Source: Aegilops tauschii subsp. strangulata (Eukaryota; Streptophyta; Magnoliopsida; Poales; Poaceae). Taken from it: a stretch of 64,000 bases of DNA. Shown here in pieces: positions 36,701-48,283 of the stretch; position 1 is the first letter of the stretch; every line of letters begins with the position of its first letter. The notes beneath the pieces are model-generated. The model saw only the letters and a list, made by a program, of their open reading frames with translations, did no database searches and was not told the DNA's origin. The stretch spans positions 446,369,793-446,433,792 of the forward strand of contig NC_053037.3 of assembly GCF_002575655.3 (NCBI RefSeq), read 5' to 3'. Position numbers and translations under genes: made by a program.

Positions 36701-37446
36701 TTTATAAGAAAGTGAGTGGGAGCACTACAGCCTTTCTGATAAGTATATGTGAATGACATATTGTTGATCGGAAATGATGTAGAATTTTCTGGAAAGCATA
36801 AAGGAGTGTTTGAAAGGAGTTTTTCAAAGAAAGTCCTCGGTGAAGCTACTTACATATTGGGCATCAAGATCTATAGAGATAGATCAAGACGCTTGATAAG
36901 ACTTTTGATGAGTACATACCTTGATAAGATTTTGAAGGAGTTCAAAATGGATCAGACAAAGGAGTTATTGCCTGAGTTGTAAGGTATGAAGTTGAGTAAG
37001 ACTCAAAACCCGACCATGGCAGAAGATAGAGAGAGAATGAAAGTCATTCCCTATGCCTCAGCCATAGGTTTGATAAAGTATGCCATGTTGTATAGCAGAC
37101 CTATTGTGTACCTTACCATGGTTTTTTCAAGGGGGTACAATAGTGATCCACGAGTAGATCACTGGACAACGGTCAAACTGTCCTTAGTTACCTAAGAGGA
37201 CTAATGAAATGTTTCTCGATTATGGAGGTGATAAAGAGTTTGTCGTAAAGAGTTACGTCGATGCAAGCTTTGACACTGATCTAGATGAATCTAAGTCTGA
37301 ATCTAGATACATATTGAATGTGGGAGCAATTAGCTAGAGTAGCTCCATGCAGAGCATTGTAGACATAGAAATTTTCAAAATACATACAGATCTAATGTGG
37401 CAGACCCGTTGGCTAAACTTCTCTCACATGCAAAACATGATCACGC
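33798..37446 (+). pseudogene. Copia gag-pol remnant, plus-strand copy of the inverted pair
   Basis: Gag starts at 33798 (MFLQKTNLKDDSS) and hits TAG at 33993-33995 after YDDYLIV. The Gag knuckle CFYCKGNGH is intact except that the next codon is TAG (34554-34556). The protease region (34640-34830) reads WVFDTGS. The integrase zinc domain and core are at 34848-35441 (stop TGA), and the integrase end at 35500-35900. The RT N-terminal region is at 35900-36420, and the RT core to about 36800, where the YVDD region is frameshifted (near 36745). The RT end is at 36840-37190. RNase H carries the same deletion as the other copies (junction near 37330-37365). It differs from the minus copy by lacking the extra A and the TAA in RT. 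Confidence 0.82.
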
Positions 37447-37632
37447 CTTAGTACTCTTTGGGTGTTAATCACATAGCGATGTGAACTAGATTATTGACTC
37501 TAGTAAACCCTTTGGGTGTTGGTCACATGGCGATGTGAACTATGGGTGTTAATCACATAAAGATGTGAACTATTCGTGTTAAATCATATGGTGATGTGAA
37601 CTAGATTATTGACTCTAGTGCAAGTGGGAGAC

Positions 37633-39387
37633 TGAAGGAAATATGCCCTAGAGGCAATAATGAAGTTGTTATTTTGTATTTCCTTATATTCATGATAAAT
37701 GTTTATTATTCATGCTAGAATTGTATTAATCGAAAACTTGATACATGTATGGATACATAGACAAAACACCGTGTCCCTAGTAAGCCTCTACTAGACTAGC
37801 TCGTTAATCAAAGATGGTTAAGTTTCCTAACCATAGACATGTGTTGTCATTTGACGAACGGGATCACATCATTAGGAGAATGATGTGATGGACATGACCC
37901 ATCCGTTAGCTTAGCATATTGATCGTTCAGTTTTATTGCTATAGCTTTCTTCATGTCATATACATATTCCTTTGACTATGAGATTATGCAACTCCAGGAT
38001 ACCGGAGGAATACCTTGTGTGCTATCAAACGTCACAATGTAACTGGGTGATTAAAAAGATGCCCTACAGGTATCTTCGAAGGTGTTTGTTGGGTTGGCAT
38101 ATATCGAGATTAGGATTTGTCACTCCGAGTATCAGAGAGGTATCTCTGGGCCCTCTCGGTAATACACATCATAATAAGCCTTGCAAGCAATGTGACTAAT
38201 GAGTTGGTTGCGGGATGATGTATTATAGAATGAGTAAAGAGACTTGTCAGTAACGAGATTGAACTAGGTATGAAGATACCGACAATTGAATCTCGGGCAA
38301 GTAACATATCGATGACAAAGGGAATTACGTATGTTATCATTGCAGTATGACCGATAAAGATCTTCGTAGAATATGTAGGAACCAATATGAGCATCCAGGT
38401 TCCGCTATTGGTTATTGACCGGAGAGGTGTCTCGGTCATGTCTACATAGTTCTCGAACCCGTAGGGTACGCACGCTTAACGTTCGATGACGATTTTGTAT
38501 TATATGAGTTATGTGATTTGGTGACCGAATGTTGTTTGGAGTTCCGAATGAGATCACGGACATGACGAGGAGTCTCGAAATGGTCGAGAGGTAAATATTC
38601 ATATATAGGAAGATAGTATTCGGACACCGGAGTGTTCCGGGGGTACCGGGTACGTATCGGGTCACCGGAATGGATTTCGGGCATCCCCCCGGCAACTACA
38701 TGGGCCTAATGGGCTAAGAAGGGGATAGACCAGCCCCTAGGGGGCTGGTGCGCCCCATGTAGGCCGAAATAAGGGGGAAGGAAAGAGGAGAAGAGGGAAA
38801 GGAAGGGGAGAGATTAGGCCTCCCCCTTCCTTCTCTCCTCCCTCCTCCTTCCTTCCCCCTCCGGATGAATATGGAAGGGGGGAGGCCGAATGGAGGCGCC
38901 CAAGTAGTATTCCTCCTACTTGGGGTGCCCACTTGGCTGCCTCTCCTCCTATCCAACCTATATATATGAGGGGGGCACCGCTAGAACACACAACATTGAT
39001 TCCTAGCCATGTGCGGTGCCACCCTCCACGGTTTACGCCTCCGGTGATATTCACGTAGTGCTTAGACGAAGCCCTGCGTAGCTCACTTCACCATCACCGT
39101 CACCAAGCCATCGTGCTGACGGAACTCTCCGTCGACACTTTGCTGGATCAAGAGTTCGAGGGATGTCATCGAGCTGAACGTGTGCAGAACTCGGAGGTGC
39201 CGTACGTTCGGTGCTTGATCGGTCGAAACGAGAAGTTTGACTACATCAACCGCGTTGTCAAACACTTCCGCTTTCGGTCTACGAGGGTACATGGACACAC
39301 TCTCCCCCTCTCGTTGCTATGCATCTCCTAGATAGATCTTGCATGAGCGTAGGAATTTTTTTAAATTGCATGCTACGTTTCCCAATA
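37633..39387 (+). repeat. 3' LTR of the plus-strand inverted-pair copy (1,755 bp)
   Basis: Starts TGAAGGAAATATGCCC after the PPT and ends CGTTTCCCAATA, one base different from the expected CCCAACA. TATA box CCTATATATATG is at 38957-38968. The next base belongs to another, truncated LTR. Confidence 0.82.
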
Positions 39388-40745
39388 CTTGTGTGCTATC
39401 AAAAGTCACAACGTAACTGGGTGATTATAAAGATGCACTACAGGTATCTCCGAAGGTGTTTGTTGAGTTGGCATAGATCGAGATTAGGATTTGTCACTCC
39501 GATTATCGGAGAGGTATCTCTGGGCCCTCTCGGTAATACACATCAGAAGCTTGCAAGCAAACGACTAAGGAGGTGATGTGTTATGGAACGAGTAAAGATA
39601 CTTGCCGGTAACGAGATTGAACTAGGTATGAAGATACCGACGACCGAACCTCGGGCAAGTAACATACCGATGGACAAAGGGAATTACGTATGTTGTCATA
39701 ACGGTTCGACCGATAAAGATCTTCGTAGAATATGTAGGAGCCAATATGGGCATCCAGGTTCCACTATTGGTTATTGACTGGAGAGGTGTCTCGGTCATGT
39801 CTACATAGTTCTCGAACCCGTAGGATCCACACGCTTAACGTTCGATGACGATATAGTATTATATGAGTTATGTGATTTGGTGACCGAATGTTGTTTGGAG
39901 TCCCGGATGAGATCACGGACATGAAGAGGAGTCTCGAAATGGTCTAGAGGTAAAGACTGATATATAGGACAATGGTATTCAGACACCAGAAGTATTTCGG
40001 AGGGTACCGGGTACTTATCGGGTCACCGGAAAGGAGTTTCGGACACCCCCGGCAAAGATATGGGCCTAATTGGCCAAAGGGGGAACAGACCAGCCCCTGG
40101 TGCGCCCCTTCTTTGGACAGCAGGCCCTAAGGGAATGAAAGGGGGAGGGCTAGCCCCTCCTGCCTTTCCCTCTCATGGGAGATAGGAAAGGGGGGCACCA
40201 CCCTCCCCTACCTTTCCCTCGCGCCTATATAAGGCGGGGGGTGGCTTGGGAGGGACTCCAAGTAGGATTCCTCCTACTTGGGCGGCTCCTGTGGCTGCTC
40301 CTCCCTCCCACCTATATATATGTGGGGAGAGGGCGCCACACAACATTGTCTTACCCGTGTGCGGCGCCCCCGTCCACCGTTTACTCCCTCGGTCATATTT
40401 TCGTAGTGCTTAGGCGAAGCCCTACGGAGATCGCATCACCATTACCGTCATGACACCGTCGTGCTGTCGGAACTCATCTACTACCTCCGCGTCTTGCTGG
40501 ATCAAGAAGGCACAGGACGTCACCGAGCTGAACGTGTGCAGAACGCGGAGGTGTCATGCGTTCGGTACTAGATCGGTTGGAGCGCGAAGAAAGTTCGACT
40601 ACATCAACCGCGTTGTGAAACGCTTCCGCTTACGGTCTACGAGGGTACGTAGACACACTCTCCCCTCGTTTCTATGCATCTCCTTGGATAGATCATTGCA
40701 TGTGCGTATAATTTTTTTTGTTTTTCCAAGCAACGTTCCCCAACA
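39388..40745 (+). repeat. 5' LTR of the third Copia copy, first 381 bp missing
   Basis: Starts CTTGTGTGCTATC, which aligns with 38014 in the LTR before it, so about 381 bp of U3 are absent. It ends CAACGTTCCCCAACA against the PBS. TATA box CCTATATATATG is at 40311-40322, and a second TATA-like sequence, CGCCTATATAAGG, is near 40225. The promoter region is therefore retained. The sequence is closer to the LTR at 46465-48225 than to the two inverted ones. Confidence 0.8.
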
Positions 40746-40761
40746 GTGTCATCATTGAGCC
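40746..40761 (+). other. Degenerate primer binding site of the third Copia copy
   Basis: GTGTCATCATTGAGCC follows the LTR directly. It resembles the Angela/BARE-type PBS region (TGGTATCAGAGCC) with several changes. Confidence 0.55.
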
Positions 40762-42014
40762 AGGTCTATGCGTAGATGATATGCACGAGCAGAACATAAA
40801 GAGTTGTTGGCGGTATAGTCATACTGCTTACCACCAACGTCTTATTTTGATTCAGCAGTATTGTGGGATGAAGCGGCCCGGACCAACTTTACATGTCCAT
40901 GCACATGAGACCGGTTCCACCGACTGACATGCAACTAGTTATGCATAAAGGTGGCTGGCGGGTGTCTGTTTCTCCTACTTTAGTTGAATCGAATTTGACT
41001 ACGGCCGGTCCTTGAAGAAGGTTAAAACAGTAAACTTGACGAATCACCGTTGTGGTTTTTGCCGTAGGGAAGAACGGTTCTTGCTAGAAACCCGTAGCAG
41101 CCACGTGAAACTGGCAACAACAAAGTAGAGGATGTCTAACTTGTTTTTGCAGGGTATGTTGTGATGTGATATGGTCAGGACATGATGTGATACATGTTAT
41201 TGTATGAGATGATCATGTTTTGTAAGATATCAGGCAATCGGCAGGAGCCTTATGGTTGTCTCTTTATTGTATGAAATGCAAACGCCATGTAATTGCTTTA
41301 CTTTATCGCTATGGGTTAGCAATAGTTGTAGAAGCAATAGTTGGCGAGAGTGACCACGATGCAATGATGTAGATCAAGGTGTCGAGCGGGTGATGATGGA
41401 GATCATGACGATGCTTTTGGAGATGGAGATCAAAAGCACAAGATGATGGCCATATCATGTCACATATTTTGATTGCATGTGATGTTTATCTTTTATGCAT
41501 CTTATTTTGCTTAGTACAGCGGTATCATTATAAGATGATCCCTTCACTAAATTTCAAGGTAAAAGTGTTCTCCCTGAGTATGCACCGTTGCTACAGTTCA
41601 TCGTGTTGAGACACCACATGATGATCGGGTGTGATAGACTGTACGTTCACATACAACAGGTGTAAGACAATTTTGCACATGCAGAATACTTGGGTTAAAC
41701 TTGACGAGCCTAGCATGTACAGACATGGTCTCGGAACACTGCAGACCGAAAGTTCGAACGTGAGTCATATAGTAGATATGATCAACATAGAGATGTTCAC
41801 CATTGATGACTACCCCATCTCACGTGATGATCGGACATGGGTTAGTTGATTTGGATCACGTATCACTTAGATAACTTGAGGGATGTTTATTTAAGTGGGA
41901 GTTCATTAGTAATTTGATTAATTGAACTTAATTAATAATGAACTTAGTCCTGATAGTATTTGGACATCTATATTGTAGATCAATAGCTCACAATGTAGCT
42001 CCCCTATTTTTTTT
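40762..42014 (+). other. Untranslated leader of the third Copia copy
   Basis: About 1.25 kb between PBS and gag with no credible coding frame. Its part from about 41080 on is the reverse complement of the spacer at 32870-33748. The first 330 bp (40762-41080) have no counterpart in the inverted pair. Confidence 0.6.
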
Positions 42015-45000
42015 ATGTTCCTAGAGAAAACTAAGTTGAAAGATGATAGTAGTAATGATGCGGACTGGGTCCGTGATCTGAGGATTATCGTCATTGCTGC
42101 ACAGAAGAATTATGTCCTTAATGCACCGCTAGGTGACAGACCTATTGCAGGAGCAGATGCAGACGTTATGAACGTTTGGCCAGCTCGGTATGATGACTAC
42201 TTGATAATTTAGTGTGCCATGCTTTACGGCTTAGAACCGGTGCTGCAAAGACGTTTTGAACGCCATGGAACATATGAGATGTTTCAAGAGCTGAAATTAG
42301 TATTTCAGGCTCATGCCCGTGTTGAGAGGTATGAGACCTCTGGCAAGTACTTTGCCTAGAAGATGGAGGAGAATAGCTCAGCCAGTGAGCAAGTGCTCAG
42401 AATGTCTGGGTACTACAATCGCTTGAATAAAGTGGGAGTTAATCTTCCAGATAAGATAGTGATTGACAATAGTTCTCTAGTCACTATCACCAAGCTACTA
42501 GAACTTCGTGATGAACTATGATATGCAAGGGATGGACAAAACAATTCCCGAGCTCTACACGATGCTGAAATTGACGAAGGTAGAAATCAAAAAAGAGCAT
42601 CAAGTGTTGATGGTTAACAAAACCACTAGTTTCTAGAAAAAAGGGCAAATTAAAGAAAGGGAACTTCAAGAAGAACAGCAAACAAGTTGCCGCTCCCATG
42701 AAGAAGCCCAAAGCTAGACCCAAGCCTGAAACCGAGTGCTTCTACTACAAGGATAATGGTCACTGGAAACGGAACTGCCCCAAATACTTGGCGGATAAGA
42801 AGGATGGCAAAGTGAACAAGCGTATATTTGATATACATGTTATTGATATGTACTTTACTAGTGTTCATAGTAGCCCCTGGGTATTTGATACTAGTTCAGT
42901 TGCTAAGATTAGTAATTCGAAACAGGAGTTGCAAAATGAACAGAGACTAGTTAAGGGCGAGGTGACGATGTGTGTTGGAAGTGATTCCAAGGTTGATAAG
43001 ATCACCATCGCATACTCCCTCTACCTTGAGGATTTGTGTTGAACCTAAATAAATGTTATTTGGTGTTTGCGTTGAGCATGAATATGATTGGATCATGTTT
43101 ATTGCAATACGTTATTCATTTAAATCAGAGAATAATTGTTGTTCAGTTTACATGAATAAAACCTTCTATGGTCATACTCCCAATGTAAATGGTTTATTGA
43201 ATCTCGATCGTAGTGATACACATATTCATAATATTGATGCCAAAAGATGCAAAGTTGATAATGATAGTGCAACATACTTGTGGCACTGCCGTTTTGGTCC
43301 TATTGGTGTAAAGCGCATGAAGAAACTCCATGTAGATGGACTTTTGGAATCACTTGATTACGAATCATTTGATACTTGCGAACCATGCCTCATGGGCAAG
43401 ATGACTAAAACTCTGTTATACGGAACAATGGAGCGAGCTGATGACTTATTGGATATAATACATATCGATGTATGCCATGCGATGAGTGTTGAAGCACGCG
43501 GCAGGTATCGTTATTTTCTGACCTTCACAGATGATTTGAGTAGGTATGGGTATATATACTTCATGAAACACAAGTTTGAAACATTTGAAAAGTTCAAAGA
43601 ATTTCAGAGTGAAGTGGAGAATCATCGTAACAAGAAAATAAACTTTCTATGATTTGATCGTGGAGGCGAATATTTGAGTTACGAGTTTGGTCTTCATTTA
43701 AACAATGTGGAATAGTTTCACAACTCACGCCACTTGGAACACCACAGCATAATGGTGTGTCTAAACGTCGTAACCGTACTTTATTAGATATGGTGCAATC
43801 TATGATGTCTCTTACCAATTTACCACTATCATTTTGGGGTTATGCATTAGAGACAGCTGCATTCACATTAAATAGGGCACTGTCTAAATCCGTTGAGACG
43901 ACACTGTATGAACTGTGGTTTGGCAAGAAACCTAAGCTGTCATTTTTTAAATTTGGGGATGCTACGTTTATGTCAAAAGGCTTTAGCCTGATAAGCTCGA
44001 ACCCAAATTGGAGAAGTGCGTCTTTATAGGATACCCTAAAGAAGCTATTGGGTACACCTTCTATCACAGATCCGAAGGCAAGATCTTTATTGCCAAGAAT
44101 GGGTCCTTTCTAGAGAAGGAGTTTGTTTTGAAAGAAGTGAGTGGGAGGAAAGTAGAACTTGATGAGGTAATTGTACCTTCTCTCGAATTGGAAAGTAGCA
44201 CATCACAGAAAACTGTTCCCGTGATGCCTACACCAACTAGAGAGGAAGATAATGATGATGATCATGAAACTTCAGATCAAGTTACTACAGAACCTCGTAG
44301 GTCAACGAGAACACGATCCACACTAGAGTGGTATGGTGATCCTATCCTGGAAGTCATGTTATTAGAACAAGGCGAACCTAGGAAGTATGGAGAAGCTATG
44401 ATGAGCCCAGATTCCGACAGATGGCTTGAGGCCATGAAATCTGAGATAGGATCCATGTATGAGAACAAAGTGTGGACTTCGGTGGATTTGCCCGATGATC
44501 GGCAAGCCATAGAGAATAAATGGATCTTCAAGAAGAAGACTGACGCCGATGGTAATGTTACTATCTACAAAGCTCGACTTGTCGCACAAGGTTTTCGACA
44601 AGTTCAATGGGTTGACTACAATGATACTTTCTCACTCGTAGCGATGCTTAAGTCTGTCCAAATCATGTTAGCAATTGTGGCATTTTATGAAATCTGGCAA
44701 ATGGATGTCAAAACTACAATCCTTAATGGATTTCTTAAAGAAGAGTTGTATATGATGCAACAAGAAGGTTTTGTCGATCCTAAAGGTGCCAACAAAGTGT
44801 GCAAAGCTCCAGCGATCCATCTATGGACTGGTGCAAGCATCTCGGAGTTGGAATATACGCTTTCATGAGGTGATCAAAGCATATGGTTTTATACAGACTT
44901 TTGGTGAAGCTTGTATTTACAAGAAAGTGAGTAGGAGCTCTGTAGCATTTCTGATAGTATATGTGGGTGACATATTGTTGATCGAAAATGATATAGAATT

Positions 45001-46262
45001 TCTGGATAGCATAAAAGGATACTTGAATAAGAATTTTTCAATGAAAGACCTCAGTGAAGCTACTTAAATATTGGGCATCAAGATCTATTGGAATAGATTG
45101 AGACGCTTAATAGGACTTTCACAAAGCACATACCTTGGCAAAAAATTTAAGAAGTTCAAAATAGAGTTCTTGTCTGTGTTGCAAGGTGTGAAGTTGAGTA
45201 AGACTCAAAACCCAACCATGGCAGAAGATAGAGAGAGAATGAAAGTCATTCCCTATGCCTCAGCCATAGGTTCTATAAAGTATGTTAAAACTGCATTTTA
45301 TGAAATCTGGCAAATGGATGTCAAAACTGCATTGCTTAATGGATTTATTAAAGAAGAGTTGTATATGATACAACCAGAAGGTTTTGTCAACCCTAAAGGT
45401 GCTAACAAAGTGTGCAAGCTCCAGCGATCCATCTATGGACTGGTGCAAGCATCTCGGAGTTGGAATATACGCTTTGATGAGCTGATCAAAGCATATGGTT
45501 TTATACAGACTTATAGTGAAGCCTGTATTTACAAGAAAGTGAGTGGGAGCTCTGTAGCATTTCTGATATTATATGTGGATGACATATTGTTGATTGGAAA
45601 TGATATAGAATTTCTGGATAGCATAAAAGGATACTTGAATAAGAATTTTTCAATAAAAGACCTCGGTAAAGCTACTTATGTATTGGGCATCAAGATCTAT
45701 AGAGATAGACCGAGACGCTTAATAGGACTTCCACAAAGCACATACCTGGACAAGTTTTGAAGAAATTCAAAATGGATCTGTCAAAGAAAGGGTTATTGCT
45801 TGCATTGCAAGGTATGAAGTTGAGTAAGACTCAAAACCCGACCACGGCAGAAGATAGAGAGAGAATGAAATCATTCCCTGTGCCTCAGCCATAGGTTCTA
45901 TAAAGTATGCCATACTGTGTACCAGACCTATTGTGTACCTTACCACGAGTTTGGCAAGGGGGTACAATAGTGATCTAGGAGTAGATCACTTGACAACGGT
46001 CAAAATTTATCCTTAGTTACCTAAGAGGACTAAGGAAATATTTCTCATTTATGGAGGTGATAAAGAGTTCATCGTAAAGGGTTACGCCGATGCAAGCTTT
46101 GACACCAATTCGGATGACTCAGAGTCTCAATCTGGATACATATTGATAGTGGGAGCAATTAGCTAGGGTAGCACCATGCAGAGCATTGTAGACATAGAAA
46201 TTTGCAAATATACATACAGATCTGAATATGACAGACCCGTTGACTAAACTTCTCTCACAAGC
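42015..46262 (+). pseudogene. Copia gag-pol remnant of the third copy, RT duplicated
   Basis: Gag starts MFLEKTKLKDDSS at 42015 and meets TAG at 42210-42212 after YDDYLII. A further TAG lies near 42359. The zinc knuckle reads CFYYKDNGHWKRNC, with the second Cys lost. Protease reads WVFDTSS (about 42880). The integrase zinc domain and core are at 43053-43652, the integrase end at 43757-44029, and the RT N-terminal part at 44008-44868. The RT core then occurs twice. The first copy (to about 45290) has YVGDILLIEND, an extra A shifting the frame near 44813 and a TAA at 45065-45067. The second copy (45294 on) has an intact YVDDILLIGND. RNase H is deleted at the same junction as in the other copies (46160-46200). 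The frame is not functional. Confidence 0.82.
44681..45906 (+). repeat. Diverged tandem duplication of about 613 bp in RT
   Basis: The word cattttatgaaatctggcaa begins at 44681 and again at 45294, and both copies run through the RT core to the sequence ttctataaagtatg (45271 and 45896). The two units are not identical and carry different lineage-specific changes (see findings). Confidence 0.85.
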
Positions 46263-46464
46263 ACAACATGATCACACCTTAGTACTCTTTGGGTGTTAAT
46301 CACATGGCGATGTGAACTATATTATTGACTCTAGTAAACCCTTTTCGGTGTTGATCACATGGCGATGTGAACTATGCGTGTTAATCACATGACGATGTGA
46401 ACTATTGGTGTTAAATCACATGGCGATATTAACTAGATTATTGACTCTAGTGCAAGCGGGAGAC

Positions 46465-48225
46465 TAAAGGAAATATGCCCTAGAGGCAATAATAAAGTTT
46501 TTATTTTATATTTCCTTATTCATGATAAAGGTTTATTATTCATGCTAGAATTGTATTGATCGGAAACTTAAATACATGTGTGAATACATAAACAAATACC
46601 GTGTCCCTAGTAAGCCTCTACTAGACTAGCTCGTTGATCAAAGATGGTTAAGGTTTCCTAACCATGGACATGTGTTGTCATTTGATAACTGGATCACATC
46701 ATTAGGAGAATGATGTGATGGACAAGACCCACCCGTTCGCTAGAATAATGATCGTTTAGTTTATTGCTATTGCTTTCTTCATGTCAAATACTTATTCCTT
46801 CGACTATGAGATTATGCAACTCCCGGATGCTGGAGGAATGCCTTGTGTGCTATCAAACGTCACAACGTAATTGGGTGATTATAAAGATTCTCTACAGGTA
46901 TGTCCAAAGGTGTTTGTTGAGTTGGCATAGATCGACATTAGGATTTTTCACTTCGAGTATCGGAGAGGTATCTCTGGGCCCTCTTGGTAATACACATCAT
47001 AAGCTTGCAAGCAAAAGACTAAGGAGTTAGTCACGAGGTGATGTAATACGGAACGAGTAAAGAGACCTTCCGGTAATGAGATTGAACTAGGTATGAAGAT
47101 ACCGACGATCGAATCTCGGGCAAGTAACATACCGATGGACAAAGGGAATTACGTATGTTGTCATAACGGTTCGACCGATAAACATCTTTGTAGAATATGT
47201 AGGAGCCAATATGGGCATCCAGGTTCCTCTATTGGTTATTAACCAGAGAGGTGTCTCGGTCATGTCTACATAGTTCTCGAACTCGTAGGGTCCGCACGCT
47301 TAACGTTCGATGACGATATAGTATTATATGAGTTATGTGATTTGGTGACCGAATGTTGTTCGGAGTCCCGTATGAGATCACGGACATGAAGAGGAGTCTC
47401 GGAATGGTCGAGAGGTAAATATTGATATATAGGACGATGATATTCGGACACCGAAAGTGTTTCAGAGGGTACCGGGTACTTATCAGGTCACCAGAAAGGA
47501 GTTTCGGGCACCCCCGGCAAAGATATAGGCCTAATGAGCCAAAGGAAGAACAGACCAGCCCCTGGTGCGCCCCTTCTTTGGACAGAAGGCCCTAAGGGAA
47601 GGAAAGGGGGAGTGCTAGCCCCTCCTGCCTTTCCCTCTCATGGGAGAAAGGAAAGGGGGGGCGCCACCCTCCCCTGCCTTTCCCCGCGCCTATATAAGGC
47701 AGGGGGCGCGACTTGGGAGGGACTCCAAGTAGTATTCCTCCTACTTGGGCGCCTCCTTCGGCTACTCCTCCCTCCCTCCCACCTATATATATATATGGGG
47801 AGGGGGTGCCACACAATGACACAACATTGTCTTAGCCGTGTGCGGCGCCCCCGTCCACCGTTTACTCCCTCGGTCATATTTTCGTAGTGCTTAGGTGAAG
47901 CCCTGCGGAGATCACATCACCATCACCGTCACCACGCCGTCGTGCTACCGTAACTCATCTACTACCTCGCCGTCTTGTTTGATCAAGAAGGGGGAGGACG
48001 TCACCGAGCTGAACGTGTGCAGAACGCGGAGATGTCGTGCGTTTGGTACTAGATCGGTTGGAGCGCGAAGAAAGTTCGACTACATCAACCGCGTTGTGAA
48101 ACGCTTCCGCTTACGATCGACGAGGGTATGTAGACACACTCTCCCCTCGTTGCTATGCATCTCCATGGATAGATCATTGCGTGGGCGTAGATTTTTTTTG
48201 TTTTTTCATGCAACGTTCCCCAACA
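46465..48225 (+). repeat. 3' LTR of the third Copia copy (1,761 bp)
   Basis: Starts TAAAGGAAATATGCCC, with the canonical TG changed to TA, after a gcgggagac tract. It ends CAACGTTCCCCAACA. The TATA region cctatatatatatatg is at 47782-47797. It closely matches 39388-40745 over the shared part. Confidence 0.83.
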
Positions 48226-48283
48226 AATATGTGCACTGCTTCAAGCATTGGCTTTCAGGTCGAGAGCTAGTGATTTTCCCTGG

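Larger units (their letters stand above)
27231..39387. mobile_element. Head-to-head pair of truncated Copia elements (inverted repeat)
   Basis: The left copy is in minus orientation (LTR 27231-28987, interior to 33752). The right copy is in plus orientation (interior from 33749, LTR 37633-39387). Both lack their 5' LTR and PBS. The copies meet at 33749-33752 in TCTA, which belongs to both. The inverted arms are 27231-32869 and 33749-39387, each 5,639 bp by my count, around an 879-bp spacer present only in the left copy. LTR promoters point outwards on both sides. Confidence 0.8.
39388..48225 (+). mobile_element. Third Copia copy, nearly full length, internally duplicated
   Basis: A truncated 5' LTR, PBS, 1.25-kb leader, gag-pol, PPT-like tract and 3' LTR in plus orientation. 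LTR ends of the CAACGTTCCCCAACA type on both sides show they belong to one element. The RT region is present twice. Family and RNase H deletion are as in the inverted pair. Confidence 0.8.
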
